A DNA stretch of 64,000 nucleotides. It comes from Pogonophryne albipinna. Taxonomy: Eukaryota > Chordata > Actinopteri > Perciformes > Artedidraconidae. Made by a program: the position numbers and the translations under genes. Location: the NCBI GenBank assembly GCA_028583405.1, contig CM053247.1, positions 13,384,063-13,448,062 of the forward strand, in the 5' to 3' direction. Under the pieces are notes generated by a model. It worked only from the letters and a program-made list of their open reading frames with translations. It made no database searches and was not told where the DNA came from. Positions 1 to 13,200 of this stretch are shown here, one piece after another. How positions within the stretch are numbered: the stretch's first letter is position 1; every line of letters starts with the position of its first letter.

Positions 1-1019
1 ATGTTTGGTCTCGTGAGATAATTTCATAATTTGATGATGGCTTGAGCGTTAACATTCAGAGCCAACCACATTGAGCTTCACAACAACTCTTAGTAAAGTA
101 TGGGTGGCGTCACAGAGACTACGTCTGCGCATTTTCCAAAAAGGTCAAACTATTCCTTTAAAAAATGTCCAACAAATTACAAAATCAAATCGTGCACTAT
201 CTACATTCAGCTGGTCATGGCGTGACTTCTACTTCAGACTTGTTTATTCTTACCCCAACTACATTTTCAATTTAGGAGTGCACATGTCATCAACAATAAA
301 TGCTTAAACTGTAACTCAATATCAATGTATTTATTCACCACAACTTTACAATTCCTAACTTGTTTTAGGCAGTCGAAGTAAGTCCTTGTGGCGCTGACAT
401 TAAAACAAATACAGTGATCCAGTTATTTATCCCATTTTATCCACTGATGCCCCCCATTGCCTTGCCTTTGAAGCTAAAATCAATCTTTTAACAGCTTACA
501 TTCAGGGATTTGATTGTCTTGTTTACTTTGAGGCCCATGGCTAGGTGGATAGCTCCTTCAGGGGGTATTCGGTTGTTACTGTGGCGAGAATTGTTTGAGA
601 GAACAAATAAAGTGTTAGAGTGTGAGGAAAGCAATCATAAAGTGTTGTTTTTTTCCAGAAATTGCATTATTCATCTATGTACAGAAGTGCACACATGATC
701 TGGAAATCTGTGAGGCATGCTTTGTTTTGCTTCAGATGTTAAGAGAAAGGCAAAAGAAACTCAATTACCTCGACTTTGTTAACGCTTACAGTCTCACTTT
801 AAGAAAAAATGTCACCAGTATTTAAAATTTGACAGTAAAACTGCAAATCTGAGACAGCAGGTGGGCCTTATTAGGAGTCTCATGGAGGATATTTTGTATT
901 AGTTTGGCCTCACAGTAAGCTACAGACCAGCATTTGATCTGATTCATGATACGAATGACCTAAACTGAATTTGTAACTCAGAGCGAGCATAAAATAATCT
1001 GATTACCAGATACTCATAC
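1..1019. other. Intronic sequence at the left edge, nothing recognised
   Basis: No leucine-rich coding, repeat ends or RNA gene were recognised. It is AT-rich with only short open frames and probably belongs to the intron following LRRC74-like exon 6. Confidence 0.4.
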
Positions 1020-1135
1020 CTCACATTCAACTCCTCCAGAACGGTGTTTTCTTTCAGAGCCTTTCCTAAAGCACTGGCTCCTTCTTTACCAAGGCCATTG
1101 AATGACAGATCCACTGTCCTTAGGCAAATGTTTAC
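1020..1135 (-). CDS. lrrc74a: LRRC74-like exon 6 (leucine-rich repeats), last one in the window
   Basis: 116 bp between acceptor tttag and donor GTGAG|gtatgag. It encodes LRTVDLSFNGLGKEGASALG and the start of the next repeat and ends in phase 2, so at least one more exon must lie left of position 1020. I see no leucine-rich exon in 1-1019, so it is probably outside the window. Confidence 0.8.
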
Positions 1136-4100
1136 CTAAAAACAGAAATAATCGTTTGTAAAGCCCCTGTCACACTGTCCCGAAATTGACAACAGATGAA
1201 CACACGATAAAGGAAATGTTCAAATTCGGCTCTGATCGTAACAACATCGGGCCATTCGTGAGGGCATCTTAAGCCATCGTATGACCGCAGTTGTATGTCT
1301 TAAATGTAATTTAGGTTAACTTCCTGTTTTATTTAGATGCTTTTATTTTGAAGGCGAGTTTACACTGTTGACAGGAAGTTGTTGACGGAGATAAGTAATA
1401 TCTTCTAATCTACATATAAAGACGGAGAAAGTAAAGAATAAAGTCTATGTTTAAATGTTAGCACCCCCCGAAGAGGCACAAGCTCTTACGTTGAGTCTGG
1501 CTAAATCATAAGTAAAGTCTACGTGTGTGGTTCGGGTGCCATCGTGTGGCCTTCTGTAGGCATCGTACTTGCTTCGGCTGTTGCTTGGCTGTTGACCAAC
1601 TTCGGGGCCATCTTCGTGCGAAATTCACAATTCCATATTTGTGTGTCCATCTGGTGTCAATTTCGGGACAGTGTGCTTAAAGTAAGCATTTAAATGCAAT
1701 CACAAGAAATACTTGAACGACTTCTCTGATGTGATCAACTGAGTGAGGACCAAAGGAAGACTTTAATTTAGAGTGGGGGTGCAGAAGTATTGATCCTGAT
1801 GTAATCAGTCTCTCAGGAACTAAATCAATCACACCCGTCAGTGCAGCTTACTGATCCGGGTCCTCTTGACCTCCTTGATCATTAAGATAGGACGAACCAC
1901 TTACAGCAGGGGGGTCAAACTCAATTTCATCACGGGCCACATCAGCATTATGGTTGCACTCAAAGGGCCGGTTGTAACTTTAAGACTATATAAAAATACA
2001 TATATAAATATTTAATATATTTAAAATAATGTATTATATGACTTTATTGCCTCTGCATTGGATTATTATCGGATAGGGTAAAAGCTTCATAGATAACTAC
2101 GTCTGAAAGAAGAAGTCTAGGGCAAATAAGTGCAAGTCTCTTCAGTGAGAATGTCACAAATTATTTAAAAAGAAAAGCCAAATTCTGAAAAAAAGTTACA
2201 GTTAAAAAATAAATAAATTCTAATGTAAGATGCATTGTGGGACATGTAGTTTATGGACATCGTGCATCTGTAAATCGGCCTGTAACCGTATAATAAACAT
2301 ATTACATTCTTTCAGAGCTCTTGCGGGCCACATGAAATGAAGTCGCGGGCCGGATTTGGCCCCCGGGCCTTGAGTTTGACACCCCTGACTTACAGGGTTC
2401 CCGCGGGGTCTTATGATAAAATGATAAGATTTGAAAGGTACTTCTGTGTTGCGATCACGTCTAAATGTGTTTTGGGGGAAATGTTGAGAGGGGTCTGCCT
2501 GCAGGCCTCCACTCTCAGGACAGTTCCGGTGTAGGCTCCACTCTCAAGACACCTCCACTCTCAGTACAGGAAGTGACGATTCTGACAAACAGGTTTTTTT
2601 CCCCGCCCCCCGAAGGACTCGTCTGATTAAGTTTTCAAATCACAATGGAGACTCATCACGGAGGTGATGAGTCCACTCACCATGCACTTTGGGTTGGCCT
2701 TGGTCAAGCCCTTTTGACCCCGCCAGCCTGGTTCTCGTAAAAGTTGACTTTTTTTTTCTCGCACAAATGACACAATGGAGGAATGTAACGGGAGTTGACA
2801 GGAGACTCTGCCCGCCTCACGAGTGCCTATTTTCAGACACTTTTTTTCACTTTTCCCCCTATTTTCCCCAGTTCTATTCATTTAAAAAAAAATTTTTTTT
2901 GACTATTTCACCCGGTTCCTTCCACCGGGGACACTGCCCGGTCTCTGGTGTCCCCCACGGCCTGTGTCCAGCCGTTTCCCCCCTCACTCATCGACATATT
3001 ACCGGATTTTGACAATTTTTGTTGCATTTTTCTCCTCTCCTCTCACTGATCGAATGGCAAACACGACCCACCATCGGAGGGCCTCTGCCAGCTCGGCCTA
3101 GTGCCGGTGCTCTGGCGGTCGGTTCCTCCGAACTGCGGGTTCGACTCTGATGGCCGAGAGGTTTTGCTGCGGCGGGCAGAGTCCCCTGTCAACTCCCGTT
3201 ACATTCCTCCAAAGTGCATGGTGAGCGGACTCATCACCTCCGTGATGAGTCTCCAATTGTGATTTGAAAACTTCAATCAGACGAGTCTTTCGGGGGGCGG
3301 GGAAAAAAACGTGTTCGTCATAATCGTCACTTCCTGTACTGAGAGTGGAGCCTACACCGGAACTGTCCTGAGAGTGGAGGCATAGACATATAAAGAGTGG
3401 AGGCTTGCAGGCAGGCTCCCATGGAGAGGTCCGGGCTGCAAAGTAACCAGTACGGCAATAGCCTTTCAGTTCCCTCCAACAATTTGTATTGAAATAAATC
3501 AACATGGAACCAGTAATCATTAACTTTGTTTCCCCCGGCCCCTTATCGGAGAACACCCAGCTAGTAACTTAGCAACCAAGCTTCAGCTAGCAGCAGTCAG
3601 AAATTAGGTATCTTCTAATCTATTTATAGTCCAGCATATACCTGATACATATAGTTAGCTACATTCTAGCATGTTTTAAATAGTACCAATGCATTCCCCA
3701 TCCTTGAAAATGTAGGATTAGCCACCAGAATCAAGTTCCTAGGTGGTCTAGATCCTAAACTACTGGTAAAATCACAACCAATGGCGGCCATTGGACAAAT
3801 TTGCGATGGCCCTATAGCCAAAAATCTTCCTTAGGGCATGCTCAAACAGTGTGCCAAATGTCATGCTTTTATCATCAAAAGCACAATTCTTTCACATATC
3901 TGCTGGACTATTACAAATAAATATGGGGAAGTGTAAGTTCAACCGTAGGGGGACATGTTAGAAGCCCGCTGCACCTTTTACAAACAAAATTAGCATTTGT
4001 TTTGCTAATGCAGCGTTAGCTAGTGTAGCTACTCCCGTAACAACACCGGGGGACCTCCGGGCGACGTTTGAGTCTACGTCAACCCTAAAAGCGGAGGTGC

Positions 4101-4194
4101 TGTGGATGCTAAACGCTGTATCTAAACACCCATACAACAGCATGAAGACAGCAGAGCTCTGACTGTAGCTCTTGTCACTCACTCACACACACAC

Positions 4195-4274
<80 letters not shown>

Positions 4275-7200
4275 TGTTATGTTCAGTCATCGTTCTTATG
4301 TTGAACATGAATACATTTACTTTGTAAATAATTATGGGTCGTATTCCTTCTTTCCTAGCAATTTTCCTTCATACTTTTTTGCCGTGAAATAGGTCTTAAA
4401 TTCTATTCAAAGTGGTCTTAAAAAGGTCTTAAAAAGTCTTAAATTTGAGTTGGTGAAATCTGCAGGAACCCTGACTTATACACAGGCCCTCCTGCTGTGA
4501 GATGTTAATGAATACATGACCAGGGGGCTGTTTCAGAAATAGGATGAGCGAGTTAGCCTGGCATGCTCAAGTAGCATTAATCAACCGGCATCATGAAAAG
4601 ACTTAATATACACATTATAAACACATTCTTAAATGGTGTCATCAGAGTATATCATGATTTTGTTCTTACAGTTACTGTACCACTTTTCAGATTCTGGTTT
4701 TGGAAATCCTCTATCCCTTGTCAAAAATTGGCCCTATAGCCAATTGACCATTTGCTGTAAGAACAAAAGGCTATGCACCTGGGTAGTATGATATTGCGTT
4801 TTATTTGCCTTGCATAACAAAAACCACATTAGCAAATATTGACTGATACAAAATGTATGCATTAATTCAGAGTGCTTTTCATTAGCAATGTTCTTAATTT
4901 GAATTGTATTATAATTGAATTCATATGAATATTTAGTGTATTGCTTCATATGATACAAGTTCACAGAACTGTCCTGGTTTTACCTCACACATTATTACCT
5001 GAAGACCACCTTTTGCTTGAATGAGTTGAAAAACTAATATGGTGTTCAAACTTTAAACCTCCAGGTGGATTACCCCTAGGCCATTAGCCAATATCGCAGC
5101 TCCTCTCCCTCGGATGCAATTCCAGGCCAGATTTAGTGATCTCAACCCTGTGTTCTCTGACAGAGCCTGTCCCAGGCTCTGCCCTTAAAGGAGAGGACAA
5201 AATAAGAAGGAATAATGTCAGTATGACAAATTAAAGGCTACATTTTTTCCATTGTAAAACCAAGAAAATAGCTAAAAACCTTGGTAACATACAAGGGCTT
5301 GTTCTGAATTAATATAAACAACTCAGTTTCAAGCCTTTGGGACAATTTCTCAAATAGGTGCAATCTGAATTTGGAAAAAATATACACATCCAGACAGGTG
5401 GAGGGGAAAATAAATCTCAATGATGGATATTTTAGACATGTTACTGGTCAGAAAGCATAATCAGAAGTACTTCAAATCAAACTCAGACTTCATGCTTAAA
5501 CTCATCTTATCTCCAGATGGTAGATTCCACTGAGATGGTATGATTGTGTGTCTCATGGTCTAAAAGCACAAGTCTGTGAGGATCCTAAAAAGAATGATCC
5601 CCATCATCATTTCACTAAATGTAGCTCAAGAATAAGAATGGGCACAACACTTAGTGGATCATAACCAATGGATACGCTCAAAACGTGCTTGATAGAAAAT
5701 GAAATAGAACCATAGCATGAATTCTGAGTGTTTTATTGGTGCACTTTCTTCTATATGGAAGAGTGCACTCAAAAATCATGAGGATGTCCTTTGATATTTA
5801 ACACAATTGGATATTTCGGGATGAATCATAGCAGCAATGAAAAATGGTGGTGCACCTTTTCCTCATTCAGATTTATTTTCAATTATGTATACATCAGACG
5901 CTCATTGCTTCCTGGTCTGACATTCTCCCACAAGGTGCCTGTCACAAAGCTCATCCACATGGTAATTACACAATTAAAAGGGGTTTTAATCCAGGCGAAA
6001 TGTTCTTGACCTTTGAATGCCAAAGTCTGCTGCGGCCTGCTGTGCTGTGCATGCTTCCAAATGTTTTTTCAATGATCTAATAATAGGAGATACTAGATAT
6101 TGCCTTAATCAAAAAATATTCTGCACTCATAGCAAATGGTCAATTTATAGAGCTCTAATGTTTATTCAAATGGATAGACGGTATATCAACTGAATTCATA
6201 GAGGGAGAGCCTGCCCTACAAGGTGAGGGTGGTGAGGGAAATGACCATTCACACACATTTACACACCATGTTAGGTCAATTTGAACTAAAGCCAATATTA
6301 CATTACATGTAATTTTGTTAGACGCTTTTATCCAAAGCGACTTACATACATTCAGTACTGTGGTCAATCCCCACAGGAGCAATTTGGGGTGAAGTGTCTT
6401 GCCCAGGAACACAACGACATGCTGACTGCAGTGGGACTCGAACTTGCTATCCACTGAGCCACAGCCTCCCATATATTAAAGTAACATACTTAGATAATGT
6501 TGCATTAAACTTTGAGCATTAATCTCCATCCCATGCAAGACTTTTGGGATTAATCAGAACTACCTGAAGTGTTAAACGGTCCATATGGGTGTAACGTTTG
6601 AATGTCCACATGCTTGATTCCATACTTTTGGCCCATATAGTGTTTTCTTTGACACGGTACAAATTCAACTGAAGGTTGAAAAGCAAACTTTCTGTTTAAT
6701 AAGAGCTCTGTCAAAAATAAACCAGAGTTATTTATCCAATACAGCACACCTCTTTCATGTCCTTTGCTTTTTCAATGATCACCCATATCATGTATGGGTC
6801 CCAAATGTATTTCAAATTACCTTTATGCTAAGTGGCTGAAATACAGATGGGATCCATGGGTAGAGTTACATTCCTTGAAAGACTAAGTGCTCACAGAATA
6901 TATGTGACCTTTACAATAAAGAACAAATTGTTGTTCTACCTGCTTGCTCTCCCAGAGCGTTGTGGCTGAGGTCGAGGTGCTGCAGCCGAGAGTTGGTGAT
7001 CAGAGCTGGGCCGAGGTGTTCAACGGACCGGTCTGTGAAATGGTTTCCCGACAGACTGAGGTTCAACAGGGTGCTGTTCTCCTTTAGCATACTAGCTATG
7101 GCTCCGGCCCCATGATCCCCAAGGCTGTTGTCGGAGAGGTCCACCTCTGTGATGACACACAAGTACACAGGTTATGATGCAAATAGGCCAGTGGAAACAA

Positions 7201-10200
7201 CACTGGCAGGAGAAGCTGATGTGTTTCCAATTGCAAAGAGGGAAAGACCGACATAGGGGAAGTAGGGTAGGTTTTTTTTTCACAATTCTGTAATGTTTTA
7301 TCGATTTATACTGTAGAGTGGTTGTTACAAGTTTGATAGTTTATCTTGCATATATCAGATATTGCATTTATCAGGCTCATTGGAATATATCACCCCCTTT
7401 ACACCAACAGCTTGAGTGCATTATATCAATTAAATTATGTCACTCTTAAATTAAGTCTCTCCTAATTCATCTAGCCTTTTTTGATTATTTGATTAAAATC
7501 TTAGTGGTTCAAAACTTTTTATGAAGCACCATCAGAAATCTTAAATGTGTTCAATACGTTGGTATACCTGTAAAATCAATGATTTCTAATCTCTAACCTT
7601 TCAGAGTTATCAATTGTTTTGTATGCCTGCATTTGAAATGCAAAAATAATGTGTGTGGGCAAATGTCTGCTACTGCATCAGCAAAATATATATTGGCAAC
7701 TTGTTTTTTATTTAGGTTTTTGAGGTTTTATGTTGCCTATATGCATACAATTACCTCTGGAATTTGAATAGTGGTTTGTACAGTAGTACCCAGTAATTAA
7801 TCATTTCCTGAACTGTAGGATGATAAGATTTACACCTAAACCTAAAATGTAATTAAACTAAATAATGTAATACAACTTCCTGACCGATTTTATGGATGAT
7901 TTGACATTTGTGTAATAATTAGTAAAAGTATTGTTTTCTTACAAGAAATGTGAAATTTGCAAAGTTTAACAAAAATGAACCTGCACACACCCATGCTGAT
8001 TGCTTGTTGTGCAAGGATCCTTCATTAGAGCAAAGTGGACCTTAGGTAAGACACCATCAGTTGATTGCCAACGTCACACGAAGCGTTCTCAAATCTTTAT
8101 TGTCATTTGAGTCAACAGTGATTCTTATTGAATAGTGTATCTATCGTTTCGCCTGATCTTATGACATATCCTGTATTAAAAAAGTGTTTCAAAAATCGAA
8201 TTGGAAATTAATTGACTTTTACTCATGTTGGGGGGATCTAAAGACACATTTTCTAGTTTTAAAGTAGGTCCTGACCAAAAATCTTGATCATCACTGCCTA
8301 AACTTCCCAAAAAACAATGACCTATACCAGGAAATAAAATAAAAAATCTCAAAATTGGTATTACAGTATCAGGCGAAACGTTTTTACTTTATTGGTCAAA
8401 CTATAGGATTATATCAAGTTGCAATCAGGTATGTATAATAGGTCCAAAAGTTCAGACGAAATGACATTTTCAGGAAATTATTTCATTATTGGGATTTACA
8501 TAATGTATGAAAAACAATGTAAAAAAATAATAATACCACCCCGAAGAACCTGCGTGCCTCACAGTAGTAATTCTCAATTGATCCCTCCCCAGGTTCCTGA
8601 ACTGCACAAATATGACACATGTACCCCAGATATCATGGCTTATAATTGGGGTGACAATGGCACATGAGTGGGAGTGAGGGTGGCATTCTGCTAGAAAAAT
8701 ATGAGGCAGGCTGAGGAAAAAGGGAGAGATAATGTGAGGATGCTTGAGTGCCCAGCAAAACCACCTGTAATGTAACAATTTTCCTTTAACATCTCGGCGA
8801 TAGCAGCTCCGCCCATTCCTTCCATCCAATTATCTCGCAGGTTCAGCCTCAGTATTGAAGTGTTGGTTACCAGGGGAACTGCCAGTGCTTTGGTGCCCTG
8901 CAAACACACAACCACCCCCCCACCACCACCCCTTAAAGTAAAATTCCTCACTGCAGTGCATTTTCTTATCAGTATTCCAGTTAGAAGAGCAGATATGCAG
9001 GTGGGCAGAGAGCGAGAGAGGGGGGGGGGGGGGATATTAAACCTGTGTGAAACAAATGAAGCAGAAGGGACCTGTGTGGAGGCGTGGGTCAGAAATAAAG
9101 CTTGCAAAACATGAAAATTATAGTTTCCAGCACGGCTAATGAGAAAGTTGGCTGCATGGAGCTAAACTAAAAGCTCCTCCAGAGAATAGTGTGTCGAAAT
9201 GCATGCAGAATCTCTTAGATTTCAGAAGTGTTGGGGAAATATTTTCCAAGGCCCATAACTTTGAGTTCCTACTGTCCTGACTGAGCACACGCACCTGTAA
9301 CCTTGGCTGCTGTGCTCTCAGTGTTTTGTCTCCCTGTTCCTGCCTGTTGTTGTCAGCTGATAGAGGTGTTATGATTCTTGTTATGCACAATGTTGATGAT
9401 TCTCTCTGAACTATCTAAATACACGGGTCTGGGGTAGAGTTCTTCAGAATTGACGTGGCAACCGTGAAGTCAGAACCTCTGACTCTTTGACTTGTTCTGT
9501 GAATTCTCCGGCCGAAGCTCCAAATAAACCCATCAGTGTTTGCCATCAAAGCTCCAGCTCTCCCCGTGTCTCCTTTGAGTCGGTGACTCCTCCTGCATTG
9601 CTACACAGAAGTTTCCCCCACAAGAAGCATATCAGACATTTTAACAAATAACCTTTGGCAGTTGCACTTTGTTACTTTACTACTCTCTGCAATGGACAGG
9701 TCAGACTTATTTGAAATCCAATTGAATCTGTCTGAATGATGTCGCTGAGGCAGAAACCGCAGGAAACGGCTTGTTGAGGAATGGATTTACTTTCACAACT
9801 TTGATTTACAGCGTGATGGACCAGTAGAAGCATGTAAAATGTCAAACTGTGTTTCTAAGAGCTCCAGGCAATGCCTTTTTTACACGTGTAGAGCATGTAC
9901 TCTCCCCTCAGTCGGAGTTATACAACAATTTTACTTTGATTTACTGCTAAACATACAAGTGAATTTCAGATATTTTGGTCTAAAATTAGGCTATTGGAGA
10001 GTTCGAGAATATAAAAACGTCTCAAAAGCTTGTTTTGTTTATGTTTCTCTGTATTTTATTGCAAAAAGTAAATAATGCATTGTTTTGCATGTACTTAAAA
10101 CGATCCATTTGGTTTATACAACATGTCATGGAATGGATTTCCTGTTTGGTCTAAACCTGCCAAGAGCATCTTTGATTATGTTTTTGTGGATCTGCATCTA

Positions 10201-13200
10201 CTGTGTGTGTATTTTGGTTAATAGAGAAGCTCAAACATGTATATGTAATATTGATATTATGCTGTAACAAGACCAAATAATAAAGCTATACTTTCTGTCA
10301 TTTAGATAAAACATGAGAACCTTTCCCCAGATGTCAATTAACATTAACATCTGCATAATGAGCTCTCTGAGTAAATCCCTGCCATCTGCCTTCTCTCTTT
10401 TTGGATAGGGAAGGGCTCTACACTTATACGTGCACCAGTATGATCAATACAGTGAACTAGAAATGTGCAATTTGTTATGTCAAGTGTTGTGAATGGCAAA
10501 GATATGTACATGCATGATCTATTTCCTGGGGAGAAACACTGAACGCTACTTGAAGCTCAGCTGCGTGCAGTTAACACGGTGCTCCCCAGACTTTGTCATG
10601 ATCAGTGCAGTCCCCTGGAGGGGAATGTGACTTTGAATTAATGAATCATTAAATGTTCTAAAATAGCATTAGAGAGTAAGGAAGGAAAAAGCAAGTACGA
10701 TTCAAATACCTTACCCCGGGTGTAACTGAAAGCCATTGGCAGAAATAAGGTGTAGGAACATTATTTATATGATAATCAGTGATATGGGGGACTTGTTAGC
10801 AAACAGTTGCTTATTAACACATCCAGCAGTTTCAAAGCAAGATTATCATTTATTTGTAGTTGGGTTTCTTTCTCCTTTAGCTCGGTTTTTGGTCTCTGCC
10901 ACGGGTAGATGCTAACTTTGTGCTGTTTGGGGCTGAGCAGCTAGTGGACAGTGTAGTGGAAATTTCATTTTCCACGTATATGCTTAAACCAAATGCTTCT
11001 TATAACCTTCTCTGTGTCTACCTATATCATTTCCTGAGATGTGCTGTCTTCTTCTCTTCAAGGCCACACAGCTGATTGTTTAGAGAAGGGTGAGACTCAC
11101 ACAAAGTCTAAACAAGAACGTCCCTGGTTCTGAGAACACTAGCTACAGCTCAAGGACAGGGGTCTAATAACAATGAGACCTTGTGAAGACAGATGTCTGA
11201 ACTTTCCTCTCTTTCTTTCTGTATATAAGCTTGCTATTTTATGATATCTACGCACACTCTCTCAGATTATTCATACTCTGTGAGACCTGTGTCTCTGTGT
11301 TGCATTTTTTATGTTGTTTGAAGCTTCAAATAAATTAACCAGAAAGACAACTCTGTTTGTTTCACCATTTATTTGTTTAACCACTCTGACTTGTACTCCC
11401 GAGTATTGAGCTTAAGATTTCCACAACAATTGGCGCTGCGAGCAGGGTCTCTGCAAGTTCGATTGGGGACACTTTCGGACGCTGGGGGTCGCTACAGGAT
11501 CTTCGGATCCTCCTCTACCTCGACAGAAACCGTATGAGACGAGAGGACCAGCGCCGGGGGTGGAACCGATTGACTTCACGAGATCCAACGAACTCAAAAG
11601 GCTTTCAAAATACTCGGTGAGATGTACAGTGTCTAAATTGTTTAAAGTAATTGTTTAAAAGTAAACGTAAGCAAACTCCATGACATCTGTGAGAAGGACT
11701 GTTCAAAGGTAGGATATTTGAGATATCCGTCGTAGCCTTGGTTTACGATCCGTTTTTGTGTGATTTGTACGAGAACAAATATCACATCACTGACGAGTGA
11801 AAACGAGTGTAAGACTTTGTTATTGAGCAAAGCAGAGAAGGGGGCTGGTATACTCCTCCTGAGGGTCCGATTGTAGATGTCATGCGAGCAAAACACGGTG
11901 AAAACAGTCTGTCTAAATTAAATATCTGGACGGAAATGTTCGGATTTCCAAAGGGAGGTTCTTTTAGTAAATTAAAAATCAAAAACCTAAGGGATAAATT
12001 ACAAGAACGTGAGGATGGAATGAAAAAGAAGGAGAAGAGTAAAGTAAAAGAAGCTAGAAGAGTTTGCAGAAGGAGAAGAGTAAAGTAAAAGAAGCTAGAA
12101 GAGTTTGCAGAAGGAGAAGAGTAAAGTAAAAGACTTATAAAAAGCTGGACACTCACAGAAAGTGTTTATAATAGCCTACTGGGGGGATGAAGCAGAATGC
12201 CCTGAAAGAAGGCAGTTGACATTGTGGGCATTAAAGAAAATATTAAGGTTGAAGATGAATGTGAAAAAGAAGGTTAAAGTAAAAGACTTAGAAGAACTAG
12301 ACACTCACAGAAAGTGTTTGAAATACTGGGAAGAGGAGACAGAGTGCCGTGAAAGAAGGCAATTGGCCGCAGCAATAAAAAAGATACAGGCTGACGATAA
12401 GGAAGAAAAAAAGTGTTTTCTGCTTCCTCCCACGTATAAAACACACACTTCTCTCTATCTTCTTTGCACAGGCGTGGGTGACCCTCTCCTCGACTGTGGG
12501 TTTCCATTCCCTCCCCCTCCACCCGTTCTACTGCCTGCTGGGGAGGCTGGTGCTGGGCAAGAGGTCAACATACCACACACCGAAGAACACTCTGAGAATG
12601 GGTCCGACACACGCCAGCCATTTCACCCATCTACTGGGAGGTTATCAGCACATGGGGGCCACCGACTGGAGGAATGCCCTGAACGCTGGCTACCGCGATG
12701 CTTTGACCGCCCTCGAGGCCGAAATAACTACAAAGCTCCCCGCCAAAGTCGACATGTCAAAGGTGCATGCCGAGAAACGCCTCTCAGAAGAAAAAGCCAG
12801 TGAGGAAAAGAGACGCCGCGACCGCAAAGACAAGGCCCAGCTGATCATGGTCCAGGCTGTTACAACCGCCTGGACCCAAAGTGATGGGAACCGAGGAGGA
12901 CGAGGTCGGGGAGGAAGGAAAAAAGGCAAACAAGGAGGAGGAGGCCGGACCAACCAAAACGGCGAGGATTACTGTTTTAACTGTGGGGAGACGACTCATT
13001 GGAAAGAGGAATGCCCACACCCGAAAAAGGAAAAGAACTTTAAATCAAAGCAATCGGACAAAACCAAAGACAATTCTTCAAACTGACATCAGCTGAGGAA
13101 GGGAGTGGGGGAGGAAGGAAGTCGGTCGGGGAAGACGGAACCACTGCCAGCAGCAACGAATAAGGGAAGTGACAAACACACACACATCATGCCATTGAGT

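Larger units (their letters stand above)
2393..4473. mobile_element. hAT-like element containing a long foldback
   Basis: The left end reads CAGGGTTCCCGC and the right end is the complement of CAGGGTTCCTGC. The flanks share only 5 bp (actta), so the expected 8-bp duplication is partly decayed or disturbed by the insertion of the neighbouring hAT. The right end has the repeated gtcttaaa wording seen in fish hAT ends. The interior holds a foldback and a (CA)n array but no transposase. Confidence 0.6.

Noticed and set aside
2627..3556. Open frames of 84-152 codons around the foldback
   Set aside because: They mirror each other across the palindrome and match no known protein.
3958..4182. Short minus-strand open frame next to the (CA)n array as a gene
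   Set aside because: No recognisable domain, no splice context, and it lies within the hAT-like element.
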